From NCBI RefSeq assembly GCF_026683955.1, contig NZ_CP113343.1, forward strand, positions 3,286,001 through 3,350,000: a stretch of 64,000 nucleotides of DNA, in the 5' to 3' direction. A program made the position numbers and the translations under genes. Of this stretch, positions 52,389-62,078 are shown in pieces. The DNA is from Arthrobacter sp. MMS18-M83 (GTDB lineage Bacteria; Actinomycetota; Actinomycetes; Actinomycetales; Micrococcaceae). The notes under the pieces are model-generated. The model was not told where the DNA came from, ran no database searches, and worked only from the letters and a program-made list of their open reading frames with translations. Position 1 is the stretch's first letter; every line of letters starts with the position of its first letter.

Positions 52389-53810
52389 TCAGACCGCGCC
52401 GGTACTTGCAAATACTGCTTTGAATGTCTTGAAGAGTATTACCACGTCATTCATGAGCGACCAATTTTCGACATAGTAGAGGTCGAGCCTGATGCTCTGT
52501 TCCCAGGTGAGGTTTGACCGTCCACTCACCTGCCAGAGACCGCTCATTCCTGGGCTAACGTAAAGCCTGCGGTGCGCGTCGTCGTCGTAGAGTGCGACCT
52601 CCCCCTCGCGTTGGGGGCGAGGCCCTACTAGACTCATACTGCCGCCCAATACGTTCAATAATTGGGGGAGTTCGTCGAGTGAGTATTTACGGAGAAACTG
52701 TCCAACACGCGTTATCCGTGGGTCGTTCTGTACCTTAAAGAGCGGCCTGTCGCCAGATCCCTGTTGCTCGAGGAGTACTTGCAGCTCCGCATCGGCGTTT
52801 ATTTTCATGGACCTGAATTTCAGCATCCTGAAAGTTGTTCCTCGCAGGCCGACGCGTTCCTGAGAATAGAATGTTGGACCGTAGCTGGTCGACTTAACCA
52901 AGGCCGCCAGCAGCACGAATAACGGAGAAAGCATGAGCAGGACGACACTGGCGATTAATATGTCGAACGTGCGCTTAGCAACTTTCCTACCACCCGTGAG
53001 CTTCGGGGTGGACACATGGATCAGCGGAAGGCCAGCGACGGGCTGCGTGTGAATGCGCGGCCCGGCAATATCAGTAAGTGCTGGCGCCAAGATCATGCCG
53101 ATGTCCCGGGCCGCAAGCTCCCAACCCAACCGGCGGAGGTCCGCCGGACTCAGAGGAGCCCCAGAGGAGATAGCCACTGCATCAACCCCCGTTGCTTCAA
53201 TGACTTGCAAGATGGCCTCGACGCTGGCGTCCCCCGCGCTAACTGGGATATCAAGTTCGTTTGCCTGGCCTGTGGTTGCAACGCTGCCCGGAAGATGGAC
53301 TGCGGCCGGTAAATATCCTGCGGCGGGCTGGCTACGAAGTGATCGAACCAGATGGACAGCAGAGTGGGGGCTGCCAATGATCAGGACTCTGGATGTGCTG
53401 CGACCATTCTTTCGGTCCAGACTTAGGTGCTGGCGCAGCAGCCAACGCGCTACGAGTAGGCCGATGACGCCGGCAGGAAACGCGAGCCCCACGAATCCGC
53501 GAGCAACGTCGATGCGTACTGCATAAGAGATAACGGCGACGAATCCGAATAACCATCCCGACGCTGCAAACACGCGTTTGTACTCTTCGGGCCCTGCTCC
53601 AAGGATTCTAGGCTCGCGTGTACCCCAGAAGCCCAACATCAGCCACCAAGCGACAGCCAATGCGACTGCAAGCGCGACGTACAGGTTGTCGTTTATTACG
53701 ATGTCGGCGAAACCGAATCGAACCCCGAAAGCGCCAGCGACTGACCAGACGACCACTCCTGCATCAGTTATTTGAAGTTTGCGCAAGTATTTGCGCTCCC
53801 ACGAGTCCAT
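52389..53810 (-). CDS. Polyprenyl glycosylphosphotransferase (WbaP/WcaJ-type initiating sugar transferase)
   Basis: 473 residues from ATG 53810, preceded by TAGGT; the frame can start at ATG 53846 without a ribosome binding site. Four N-terminal helices, a CoA/Rossmann-like middle domain (about 125-265; RVLIIGSPHSAVHLV), a fifth helix, then the catalytic domain (about 285-473) with QERVGLRGTTFRMLKFRSMK, SLDELPQLLNVL and SLVGPRP. Transfers the first sugar-1-phosphate to undecaprenyl phosphate, starting the repeat unit. Confidence 0.93.
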   Translation of the reverse strand: MDSWERKYLRKLQITDAGVVVWSVAGAFGVRFGFADIVINDNLYVALAVALAVAWWLMLGFWGTREPRILGAGPEEYKRVFAASGWLFGFVAVISYAVRIDVARGFVGLAFPAGVIGLLVARWLLRQHLSLDRKNGRSTSRVLIIGSPHSAVHLVRSLRSQPAAGYLPAAVHLPGSVATTGQANELDIPVSAGDASVEAILQVIEATGVDAVAISSGAPLSPADLRRLGWELAARDIGMILAPALTDIAGPRIHTQPVAGLPLIHVSTPKLTGGRKVAKRTFDILIASVVLLMLSPLFVLLAALVKSTSYGPTFYSQERVGLRGTTFRMLKFRSMKINADAELQVLLEQQGSGDRPLFKVQNDPRITRVGQFLRKYSLDELPQLLNVLGGSMSLVGPRPQREGEVALYDDDAHRRLYVSPGMSGLWQVSGRSNLTWEQSIRLDLYYVENWSLMNDVVILFKTFKAVFASTGAV

Positions 53811-54144
53811 TTGACCTAGCTCCCCCACTTCTAACCCTGTTCCCATCGACGATAACGGACTGATTTATTTAAATAATGAGCGAGTCACGGCAGATGCCTT
53901 GCTGTTCCCCATTGCAACTGTACTGGCCACGCTCGCACTGCCTCGTCGGATCGGGATGTATTTCGCGAGGAATATCGGTGAAAAATGGACCGAATAGGCA
54001 ACATGGCCTACGCAAAGTAGCCTTCGGTCCTACGGTCCCTATCCACAAGTGCAGTCGGACATGAGTTGTGCTCTTCTAACAGACCTGTCAGGCGCCACCT
54101 CGTCCATAACTTCAGCGATGAAGCGCTCGAACCGACAGAGCCCT
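53811..54144. other. Intergenic region without recognised features
   Basis: About 330 bases between two minus-strand polysaccharide genes. AT-richer than its flanks. No convincing ORF; a promoter for the sugar transferase is expected here but not placed. Confidence 0.5.
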
Positions 54145-55611
54145 TCATCTGGAGGCAGGCCGTTCGTTGAATATTGAGTCAAAGTCACCATCGGTTGAAG
54201 TACTGGACCTACGAATCCGAGGGGGGTTGCCGGAAGTCTTTCTGGACTTCTTCGACACAGTGTCGTGGCTGTAGTAGCTGTAGGAGTACGCGTCTGGACC
54301 CTTCGGGGGTAACAAATTCAGGACAACTCCCAGCAGATCAGCTTGCACCATCTCTAGGGCTGCGATCGACTTTTGCAAATCGGGAGACTTCACCTTGGTA
54401 GATCCTATGACCAGGACGACTCCCCCAACTTGCTGTGCCAAGACTGCGGCATCGGTTACGGGAAGTAGTGGCGGTGCATCAATAATTACTGCGTCGAATG
54501 CATGTTCGAGTCGGGTTATGAGGGTTTTCATAGCATCCGAGCCCAGCAATTCGCTCGGGTTCGGCGGAATTTGACCGGAAGTCAATACGTAGAGATTGTC
54601 CTCCCCCCAGGGTTGCAGCAGATCGTCGACATCAGCTTGTCCGATAAGAGCCGTGGTCAAACCTGCGTTCCTCTCTAAGCCCAGGTACTCGTCCACACGA
54701 GGTCGTCTGAGATCGGCATCAATCAGAACGACGGACTGACCACTCTGTGCGATTGCGATCGCGAGGTTCGTAGCGGTGGTCGTTTTTCCCTCTCCGGGGA
54801 GGGACGAGGTGAAGAGAACTGCCTTGGAAGCGTGGCTCACATGGGCGAACTGTAGATTCGTCCGTATCTGGCGGAATGACTCCGCTCTGGGGCTTTGAGC
54901 AGCAGCCTGGGTGAGAAGCGGCTTTTTCGTGGCGTCGCCATCGTATGAAATGCCCCCGAGAATGGCGGCTTGGGTAATTCGGCGCAGATCATTTTCGCCG
55001 CGAACTTTTGTGTCGAGGGTCGCCCTAAGAACCGCAACGCCTGCCCCCAGCGCGAGTCCACAGACGGCTCCCAGCACAAGATACAAGCGAGTGTCTGGCG
55101 CGGAAGGCTCAGTTGGAGCGGCTGCTGGCGTTACAACTGAAAGCCTGACGGGAGAAGTTGCACCTTTTGTGGCTGGGCTCTCGATCTTGTCAATGGCGGA
55201 GATGAGACTATCGCTTACAGCTTGAGCGATAGCTGCAGCCTGTGCGGGTGATGTGTCGGCCGCAGTGATTGTAATAATCACCGTATTTAGATCAGAACTG
55301 GCCTTTATCCGCTTGCTTAGCTCGACGGGAGTAATCTGCAATCCAAGTGAATCAATCGCGGGCTGAAGCACCGCTGGCGTACTCACCGTTTCAACATAAG
55401 ATTGGACACGCGCTTGACTGAAAGTATTTCCTTGCTGGAGCTCCGATACAGAGCCGGAGCTTTGGATGGCCACGAAAAGCTTGGTCTGCGAGGTGTAGGT
55501 CGGCTTTACAACCAAGGATGCGACTGCTGCAACCATCAAGCCGAGTAGCAAGCATGCGACCATCGTGACCCAGTTACGTCGCAACACACGCAAGTAGTCG
55601 CTTAACTCCAA
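54145..55611 (-). CDS. Wzz-type chain-length regulator fused to BY-type tyrosine kinase
   Basis: 488 residues. N-terminal Wzz domain (about 1-190) with two helices and the VKPTYTS segment; C-terminal ATPase (about 215-450) with Walker A SSLPGEGKTTTA (about residue 270), Walker A' VVLIDADLRRP and Walker B AVIIDAPPLLP. A Tyr-rich tail DAYSYSYYSHD is the likely autophosphorylation cluster. TTG start with GAAAGG about eight bases upstream. Controls polymer length and export; partner of the phosphatase at 48696. Confidence 0.93.
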   Translation of the reverse strand: MELSDYLRVLRRNWVTMVACLLLGLMVAAVASLVVKPTYTSQTKLFVAIQSSGSVSELQQGNTFSQARVQSYVETVSTPAVLQPAIDSLGLQITPVELSKRIKASSDLNTVIITITAADTSPAQAAAIAQAVSDSLISAIDKIESPATKGATSPVRLSVVTPAAAPTEPSAPDTRLYLVLGAVCGLALGAGVAVLRATLDTKVRGENDLRRITQAAILGGISYDGDATKKPLLTQAAAQSPRAESFRQIRTNLQFAHVSHASKAVLFTSSLPGEGKTTTATNLAIAIAQSGQSVVLIDADLRRPRVDEYLGLERNAGLTTALIGQADVDDLLQPWGEDNLYVLTSGQIPPNPSELLGSDAMKTLITRLEHAFDAVIIDAPPLLPVTDAAVLAQQVGGVVLVIGSTKVKSPDLQKSIAALEMVQADLLGVVLNLLPPKGPDAYSYSYYSHDTVSKKSRKTSGNPPRIRRSSTSTDGDFDSIFNERPASR

Positions 55612-56475
55612 AATTGAGACCTTTCTAACCGCTATAAGTCGCCGATTCGCGGCAATTTTCGTTCAGTCTAACCCGAACAGACAGCACGGCTGACACGACC
55701 CTTCGAGACTTTGAAAGAAATGTGATCGTGTCATATGCGGGGAGTCCCTTGGGGTTCTGCAGGACGTCCAGGCAACTCGCAGCCTGCGCAGGTGAACTTT
55801 TCGCGAACTTGCCGAGGCGAATCTGTGACACCCGCTAGTTCGGACTCATAAGGTGGCCGTACTGAGGAAGTACGGCGGCGAGCCCTCGCGACCGACCGCC
55901 CGCGAAAAGCCCTGAGCGTTGACCGGGTAGTCCGTGCTCAAGCTCGGCACGATGTGAAGACCAAAGAAGCATCCTGAGGGACTTAGCTGACGCTAGGCCC
56001 TCGACTCCAAATTGCACGTCGCGAACAAACTTCCTTGTATGGAACCGCGGCCAAAACCATTGCCAGATCGGCGTCGGAACTCGGATGAGCAATCGAAACC
56101 TTCCCGGAAAGGCCACCACGACGGGAGACGGTCGCCTCATCGGACCGCGAAAACGACAAAATTGCGAGGCTTCGGGCCGAAGATAGGCGCCCAAAGGGAA
56201 CGTGTGCCTACGGTGGTGGCCGCGAATTGACTCCGCAGCCCTGGAGCCAGTTGCCGAATGGAGAGTGCGGCATGTCGCGAAGCCCCACAAGTTGGAGGCT
56301 AACGCGCGCACGACGATATCGTGGTGGTTGCCCGGAGCGTATCAACTATGTGGCTATCATTGCATAGTCGATCCGAGTCGTTGGTCTCCGATACAAGTTC
56401 GGAAGGCTCCGGAATGAAGAAGCTTATTGTGGTCGAGACATGTGCCATGCCGCGCGAAGCAGAAGATGAGGGACG
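55612..56475. other. Large intergenic gap in the polysaccharide locus
   Basis: About 860 bases between divergent units. Several short open frames exist on both strands; the best (minus strand, 55835-56311) has protein-like hydrophobic and charged runs in its last 90 residues but no start site or recognised family, so it may be a decayed gene. The region before 56476 must hold the promoter of the glycosyltransferase. Confidence 0.45.
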
Positions 56476-57675
56476 ATGCACATAGTTATGATCACGAACG
56501 TGGTGGCCCCAGACAAACTCGGTGGCCTCGAACGATATGTGCGGGAACTCTCCGCGGAACTCGTTCGTCAAAAACATCGCGTGACAGTCATATCCAAACG
56601 TACGAATGATAGCCAATTGGCAACTGAGAATTTTTCAGACGGCGTCTCGGTAGTGCGGTATGACATGCCAAAGAAGACGGATCCTTTCTTTGCGTTGAAG
56701 TATCCCTTAGCCACGGCATTTGGTGTAAGTAGATCCCTCAAGAAAATAAAAGTGCAATCACAAGACTCCGTCGTTTTGCACGGGCACTTTCCACTTCCGA
56801 TGCTAACTATGGCCCTTCTGGGGACACGGTACTTGTATACATGTCACGCGCCTGTTTACAAAGAAATCTTGGATGAACGACAGGCCAGCTATGCATTGCC
56901 AAAGGTTCTTCATCAAATTGTCGTGAAGAGTTTCAAACGCGTCGAGCGATTCGTGATGAAGCGAGCAGTTACGGTGATCACTTTGAGTGACTTTGTTGCC
57001 GGTGAGGTTGTTGAGATCGGAGCGAAAAAGTATGACGAAGTGCGAAGAATTTCTGGAGGACTAGATACGGAATGGTTCACTCCAGGGCCGAGAACCGCTC
57101 TCGATGGGCCAGAGCAGGAGAGGGGCGGTCCCCGTATTTTCACCGCGCGTCGCTTAGTTAAACGCACGGGCGTCGAGTCGCTCATTCGTTCCATGCCGGG
57201 TGTACTGGAGCTTGAACCGGGCGCTACCCTGGAAATCGCGGGAGATGGCTCCTTGAAGAAACAGCTCGAAGAAACGGTCGCTGAACTGGACTTGACGAAT
57301 GCTGTCAAGTTCCTGGGTCGTATCAGTGAGGAAGAGTTGTTGGAATGCTATCGTTCGGCGGACATCGCGGTTACACCGACAAGGAATCTCGAAGGATTCG
57401 GACTTGCGACTGCAGAAGCGATGGCCACTGGCGTCGTCCCGTTGGTGACGCCGGTTGGTGCCAACCCGGAGCTCGTTTCGAAATTGTCACCTAACCTGGT
57501 CACTTCCGGCACGGAGCCTGAGCAATTAGCATCGGGCATAGTATCTCTGTGGCGGTCTCCTGAGTTGGCAAGTCTGAGAAGTCGAGTACGAGCAGCCGTA
57601 CATCCAGAAATGGGTTGGCCAGTAGTGGCCGAGAAATATCGTCGTATCTATGAAGCGAGCCGGCCGTCGCTGTGA
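56476..57675 (+). CDS. Glycosyltransferase family 4
   Basis: 399 residues, GT-B fold. N-terminal VMITNVVAPDKLGGLERYVREL and C-terminal donor-binding domain with FTARRLVKRTGVESLI, EIAGDGSLKKQLEE, LGRISEEELLECYRSADI and the EX7E motif around EGFGLATAEAMATG. Adds a sugar to the lipid-linked repeat on the cytosolic side. GAGGGA precedes the ATG. First gene of the rightward, lower-GC block. Confidence 0.9.
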   Translation: MHIVMITNVVAPDKLGGLERYVRELSAELVRQKHRVTVISKRTNDSQLATENFSDGVSVVRYDMPKKTDPFFALKYPLATAFGVSRSLKKIKVQSQDSVVLHGHFPLPMLTMALLGTRYLYTCHAPVYKEILDERQASYALPKVLHQIVVKSFKRVERFVMKRAVTVITLSDFVAGEVVEIGAKKYDEVRRISGGLDTEWFTPGPRTALDGPEQERGGPRIFTARRLVKRTGVESLIRSMPGVLELEPGATLEIAGDGSLKKQLEETVAELDLTNAVKFLGRISEEELLECYRSADIAVTPTRNLEGFGLATAEAMATGVVPLVTPVGANPELVSKLSPNLVTSGTEPEQLASGIVSLWRSPELASLRSRVRAAVHPEMGWPVVAEKYRRIYEASRPSL

Positions 57676-57732
57676 GGTGGTACACCGCTACCGAGATGCT
57701 CGCAATGACCTTGCCCTGTTTGTGACTTTCCC

Positions 57733-58116
57733 GTGAGCCCGACAATTCTGGTGCTGGTTGAAAGCTGGTTCGTTAGCGTTCGACTGGGCAGCAATCGAGC
57801 ATGGAGCCTACTGACGCTATTGCTCCCCAATATGGGCAGCCCGCGCTTCATTGATGGAATGGTCCGGCACGACGTTAGGGCCGCTCGGTCGGGTGGCCCG
57901 AGAAGACCAGCGGTGCGGGCTTTGGGAGCCATGCTTGTGTCATGCATCGTCATTATTGCCGATCCGATAACCTCATTATTGTGGCTAGTGGCGGGTCTGG
58001 CCCGAGCTGTGATGGCAATCGTCTTGATTTCTAGAACCTCCCAGCCGACTGTCGCGAATTCGACACAGATACCAAGGGATAGGAAATTCGTTGCTGCGTA
58101 TACTTCACGTTACTGA
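57733..58116 (+). CDS. Uncertain small ORF, possible membrane protein or gene remnant
   Basis: 127 residues with one or two hydrophobic segments (about 68-102) and an Arg-rich middle. No ribosome binding site for GTG 57733, no recognised family, and it runs 26 bases into the next glycosyltransferase. It may be a remnant of a decayed gene (its size and position fit a lost polymerase or transferase) or noise. Confidence 0.3.
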   Translation: MSPTILVLVESWFVSVRLGSNRAWSLLTLLLPNMGSPRFIDGMVRHDVRAARSGGPRRPAVRALGAMLVSCIVIIADPITSLLWLVAGLARAVMAIVLISRTSQPTVANSTQIPRDRKFVAAYTSRY

Positions 58117-59167
58117 GTCGATGGGAAGCGGAGTGATGATCTCCCTCGCAGGCCTTGCTCGTGCGCAAGCAAAAGCTGGCCACGAGGTCTTTGTCTTACA
58201 TACAAGGCGTCCAGATACACCGGCTGAGGAGACGCTTGCCGAGTTGTTCCCCGAACCTATTCGACGCAGCGAGATCTCCAGGGATGGTCGTCGAGCAAGT
58301 GGCTTTTTCGCCTTGACAATTGGTATATTCAAGGCCTTAACTCAACTGCGTCCCGATGCAATACACCTTCATTCATCTTACGCTGGTGTCTCCGGCCGAC
58401 TCGTGGCTGGGGTTCTGGGAATGATCTCGCGTACAGTTTACAGTCCTCACGGATTTGCTTTCCTTAATTCGCGCTCGAGGCGGATAAGTGGGTTTGCATT
58501 ATTGGTGGAAAAATTGCTCAATCGTCTTGGTGGCAAGCTGGCCCTTGTTTCAAACTCGGAAATGACTGCCGCTCGCTCGACATTTGATGCGCGGCGAACT
58601 TACGTATTGCAGAATCGAGTGGACATTAGCAAGCTGCCGAAACATCGACACAGAGTGGATGGCAGGTTAAGAGTCGGGACTGTTGGGCGAATCAGTCACT
58701 CAAAGGGTCCTTGGAAGTTTGCCGAGGTTGCACGCGAACTCGCTTACGATGCATCGTTCGTTTGGATTGGGGACGGCCCCCAAACTGACAAAGCAAACTG
58801 GCTTAGGGATTCGGGTGTCGAGGTGTCGGGCTGGCAAACGCCGGAAAATGCGATCAAGCTGGCGGCGGAACTCGACATATATGTTTCGACGGCGCTGTGG
58901 GAAGGTATGCCCCTGGCCGTCATGGAGGCACAGGCGCTCGGAATACCGTGTGTAGTTTCAAATATTGTTGGGAACGTTGACGTAGTTGAGCACGGAATAA
59001 CGGGATACGTGTGCTCCGACCACCAAACGATTGTGATGGCCATCAAACGCCTGGTAGAAGACGAAGTTCTTCGGAAGTTCATGGGACGTGCTGCAGCAGA
59101 ACGGGCGAAGATCGTTTTTGCACATGATTCACTTAGCGCAGACTCCATTGAGATATATCGCGCTTAG
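58091..59167 (+). CDS. Glycosyltransferase family 4 (GT4)
   Basis: 358 residues. N-terminal RILHVTESMGSGVMISLAGLA and HLHSSYAGVSGR with SPHGFAFLN; C-terminal VGRISHSKGPWKFAEVA, WIGDGP and ALWEGMPLAVMEAQALGIPCV (EX7E). TTG 58091 has AGGA six bases upstream. Resembles capsule/EPS transferases of the RfaB type. Confidence 0.88.
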   Translation: MLRILHVTESMGSGVMISLAGLARAQAKAGHEVFVLHTRRPDTPAEETLAELFPEPIRRSEISRDGRRASGFFALTIGIFKALTQLRPDAIHLHSSYAGVSGRLVAGVLGMISRTVYSPHGFAFLNSRSRRISGFALLVEKLLNRLGGKLALVSNSEMTAARSTFDARRTYVLQNRVDISKLPKHRHRVDGRLRVGTVGRISHSKGPWKFAEVARELAYDASFVWIGDGPQTDKANWLRDSGVEVSGWQTPENAIKLAAELDIYVSTALWEGMPLAVMEAQALGIPCVVSNIVGNVDVVEHGITGYVCSDHQTIVMAIKRLVEDEVLRKFMGRAAAERAKIVFAHDSLSADSIEIYRA

Positions 59168-59560
59168 AGGGTTCCGAGAAAACCATGAATTTACGGATTG
59201 GACCGGGATCGTTGATATGTATTCAGTCAATCGAAATAGTTGAGGAATGAATGGGCATTTATCTAACAAAACGAATTGGTGTTGTCACCGTTACTTTCAA
59301 CAGTGAAGATGTTATTCGAGATTTCCTTGAGAGCCTATGCGCCAATTTGAGTGGTATCGAATTGATCCTTTATGTCGTCGACAATAACTCCAAAGACGAA
59401 ACAATGCGCATTATTAGTGACTACTCGGATCGAATCGAGATCCGGATTCAAGAAAATGCCGAAAATAGGGGTGTGGCGGCTGGTTGGGTCCCCGGGTAGG
59501 AGTCCAGTGTTTGTGTGAGTTTCGTGTCCGAGAATGGACGCAGGAGGAATTTCACGCATC

Positions 59561-59839
59561 ATGGCACGCAGACACACCCCCGAGCAGGTCATCGCGAAGG
59601 TCCGGCAGGGGCAGAAAATGCTCAACGACGGACGCCCGATGGTCGAAGTCATCAAGGAACTCCAGATCACCGAGGCGACCTGGTACCGGTGGCTGAACCA
59701 GTACGGTTCCGAGAAGAACGCCGAGGCATCCAGGCGGACCAGGGAACTGGAGAAGGAGAACGCCCGGCTCAAGCGGCTGCTGGCTGAGAAGGAACTGGCC
59801 ATCGACATCCTGAACGAGGTCGCGAAGGGAAAATTCTGA
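59561..59839 (+). CDS. IS3-family transposase OrfA
   Basis: About 92 residues from ATG 59561 (AGGAGG upstream; ATG 59534 is in frame). Helix-turn-helix (TPEQVIAKVRQGQ... TEATWYRWLNQYG) followed by a leucine-zipper segment (ELEKENARLKRLLAEKELA). Binds the IS ends and, by frameshift, forms the N-terminus of OrfAB. Confidence 0.92.
   Translation: MARRHTPEQVIAKVRQGQKMLNDGRPMVEVIKELQITEATWYRWLNQYGSEKNAEASRRTRELEKENARLKRLLAEKELAIDILNEVAKGKF
59827..59833 (+). promoter_or_regulatory. -1 programmed frameshift heptamer GGGAAAA
   Basis: Read in the orfA frame as G GGA AAA, it fits the X-XXY-YYZ slippery pattern just before the orfA stop (59837). A -1 slip continues into orfB as KILSPEPRRRAV, making the OrfAB transposase. 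Confidence 0.75.
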
Positions 59840-59862
59840 GCCCCGAACCGCGCCGCCGTGCC

Positions 59863-60708
59863 GTGCGCATGGCAGTGGAGAAGTTCGGGGCGTCCGAGCG
59901 CCTTGCCTGCAGAATTCTGGGCCAGAACCGGTCCGTGTTCCGCAAGAAGAAACCCGACATGGGATTCCAGGAGGCCCAGTTGCGGGCGGACCTGAGGGCC
60001 GTGGCCGTGAAGCATCCCGCGTGGGGCTGGCGGAAGGCCCGCTGGCACCTCCTGGCCCAGCCTGCATGGGACGGGGTGGCGCTGAACAGGAAGCGGGTCC
60101 GCCGACTCTGGCGTGACGAAGGCCTGGCCTGTAAACCCAGGGCACGGAAGAGGCGCAGGACCGGGCCCGGCGCCGGGGAACAGAAGCGCCTCACCGCCCA
60201 GTATCCGATGCACGTGGTCAGCTTCGACTTCCAGTCCGACGTGACCTCCTGCGGCCGGCACATACGGTTCTTCAATGTCATCGACGAATACACCCGCACC
60301 GCCCTGGCAGTCATTCCGCGCCGGTCCTTCAAGGCCTCCGACGTGGTCGCCGTGCTGGAGGACATCATCGCCGAGACCGGCACCGCACCGACCTACGTCC
60401 GCTGCGACAACGGACCTGAATTCACCGCCGCGGCACTGATTGACTGGTGCAACACCGCCGGGGTCGATACCGCGTTCATCGACCCCGGATCACCCTGGCA
60501 GAACGGCTTCATCGAATCCTTCAACGCCCAATTCAGAAGGGAACAACTCACAGGAGAAATCATGGACACCATGGCCGAGGCAAGGTATTTGGCCGAGGAA
60601 TGGAAAGCTATCTACAATCATGAACGGCCCCACGGATCCCTGGACGGCATGACGCCGAAACGCTACTGGGAGAACTGGACGCAGAAAAATCAACTAGCTA
60701 TCGCATAG
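59863..60708 (+). CDS. IS3-family transposase OrfB (integrase-like DDE domain)
   Basis: 281 residues from GTG 59863 as an independent ORF, but normally read by frameshift from orfA. HTH_21 segment (WGWRKARWHLL), then the rve integrase core with the DDE triad: Asp in VSFDFQSD, Asp in RCDNGPEF and Glu in NGFIESFN, spaced DD(about 60)E(35). Ends inside the right inverted repeat. Confidence 0.93.
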   Translation: MRMAVEKFGASERLACRILGQNRSVFRKKKPDMGFQEAQLRADLRAVAVKHPAWGWRKARWHLLAQPAWDGVALNRKRVRRLWRDEGLACKPRARKRRRTGPGAGEQKRLTAQYPMHVVSFDFQSDVTSCGRHIRFFNVIDEYTRTALAVIPRRSFKASDVVAVLEDIIAETGTAPTYVRCDNGPEFTAAALIDWCNTAGVDTAFIDPGSPWQNGFIESFNAQFRREQLTGEIMDTMAEARYLAEEWKAIYNHERPHGSLDGMTPKRYWENWTQKNQLAIA

Positions 60709-61499
60709 ACGCTGGACTGCCAACGGGGGCCCAACCACGGCCGGTAACAACCAAGGAACCTCGGCAGCTTTGGCTGATGGTGTGGATTGGATCTTGTTTC
60801 TCAATAATGACACAATAATTCCTGAGGACACTATAAGGCGATTGGTTCTTCTTGCGGAAACTGACTCTCTCTCTATCCTGACTCCATCGATAGAAGCGAC
60901 TGAGCCTCCGAGAACGATCTGGTTTGATGGGGGTTCTATATACCCGAATCGTGGAATGAAGGTAGTGCATGATCGTATGGGCGATAGTTGCTCGACAATC
61001 GCGCCTGGCCTACGGACGACCGATTACGCATCGACTTGCTGTTTGTTAGTGAATCCACTTGTATTCGACCGCATTGGCGGCATGGATACTGACTTTTTTG
61101 TTTACTTTGACGATGTGGACTTTTCTATTCGCGCACGCGCGGCTGGTTTCCAGTATTGGTTGACCGGAGATCTAACCATCATCCATAAAGCAAGTAGCCT
61201 TACAGGTGGCTTTCTCGGATCCTTTACGCTCAGGTGGTTGACGCGGAACTGGGTTCTCACAAGTCGAAAGCACTTATCTCTTTTCGGAAAGCTCAAGGCC
61301 TTCACTTATATGCAAGCGTGGATGTTGGCTCGTCTCTTAGTCGGCCGTGACAAGGCAAGCCATTATGTCAAGCGACAGAAGGCTTTCTTTGAGGGCATGG
61401 TAGCCCCCGTCTCAGATGATGGTTCGTGGCTATCCAACTCAGAGCTGATCTCTGAAAGTAGTCCGATTGGAAGAATAGTGCGGAAGGAAGCGGCCAGAA

Positions 61500-62078
61500 A
61501 TGTCACTTAGCGACTGGGCCTGGAAGGTCATTTCGGTAGCCTATTATCGTAATGTCTTTGGCTCCTTGGGGAGACGGAGCTGGATTAGGAAGCCGATGGC
61601 CTTGATTAATCCCAGGCAAGTAGAGATAGGGAATAACTGTTTCATACGTGATGGAGCGCGGTTCGAAGTAGTAAACCGCCCGAATCAGAAGCCGGGGTCT
61701 CTTCGAATAGGGAACAATGTAACGATAGAGCAGAACGTCCACATTATAGCCTGCGACTCAGTCGTCATCGAAGACGAGGTTTGCATCACGCCCAGATGCA
61801 CAATTGTAGACGCCACTCACCCGGTTGGAACCTCGAATAGTGGAAATCGCGGCCGTATTTTGTCGGACGAACCGACGTTCGTAAAAATCTCCAGGAGAGT
61901 ATTTCTGGGGGCTAATGTTGTGATCTTGCCCAATGTGACAATTGGTGAGAACAGCATAATTGGTGCTGGGTCGGTGGTTTCTCATGACATTCCACCTAAC
62001 TGCGTTGCCGCGGGATCGCCAGCGAAGGTTATTCGAGTATTTGATGGTGACGGTCTTTCGTTGAGGAATTCGATTTAG
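61500..62078 (+). CDS. Left-handed beta-helix acetyltransferase (CysE/LacA/WbbJ type)
   Basis: 192 residues. Hexapeptide repeats across about 45-175 (VEIGNNCFIRDGARF, LRIGNNVTIEQNVHI, VFLGANVVILPNVTIGENSIIGAGSVV), with catalytic-type His in DATHPVG. O-acetylates or O-acylates sugars of the repeat unit. Its ATG overlaps the end of the interrupted GT2 gene by 11 bases, so the IS insertion may be polar on it. Confidence 0.9.
   Translation: MSLSDWAWKVISVAYYRNVFGSLGRRSWIRKPMALINPRQVEIGNNCFIRDGARFEVVNRPNQKPGSLRIGNNVTIEQNVHIIACDSVVIEDEVCITPRCTIVDATHPVGTSNSGNRGRILSDEPTFVKISRRVFLGANVVILPNVTIGENSIIGAGSVVSHDIPPNCVAAGSPAKVIRVFDGDGLSLRNSI

Larger units (their letters stand above)
59481..60737 (+). mobile_element. 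IS3-family insertion sequence, IS407-like, 1257 bp
   Basis: Terminal inverted repeats of about 30 bases: left TGGTTGGGTCCCCG...AGTCCAGTGT, right (reverse complement) TGGTTGGGCCCCCG...AGTCCAGCGT. Flanked by a 4-bp direct repeat CGGC (59477-59480 and 60738-60741), the target duplication length of the IS407 group. Contains orfA and orfB in the -1 relation. Intact, so potentially active. Confidence 0.92.
59251..61510 (+). pseudogene. Glycosyltransferase family 2 gene interrupted by an insertion sequence
   Basis: The first part (59251-59480) encodes VVTVTFNSEDVIRDFLESL and VVDNNSKDET, ending at NRGVAAG; the second (from 60742) continues GNNQGTSAALADGVDWILFLNNDT. Removing 59481-60741 (IS plus one target copy) joins 230 and 769 bases into 999 bases, exactly 333 codons with no stop, and restores the GT2 DXD motif FLNNDT and YFDDVDFSIRARAAG. 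The gene was intact before insertion and would give 332 residues (rhamnosyltransferase-like). As it stands, the N-terminal part ends within the IS at 59499. Confidence 0.93.
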
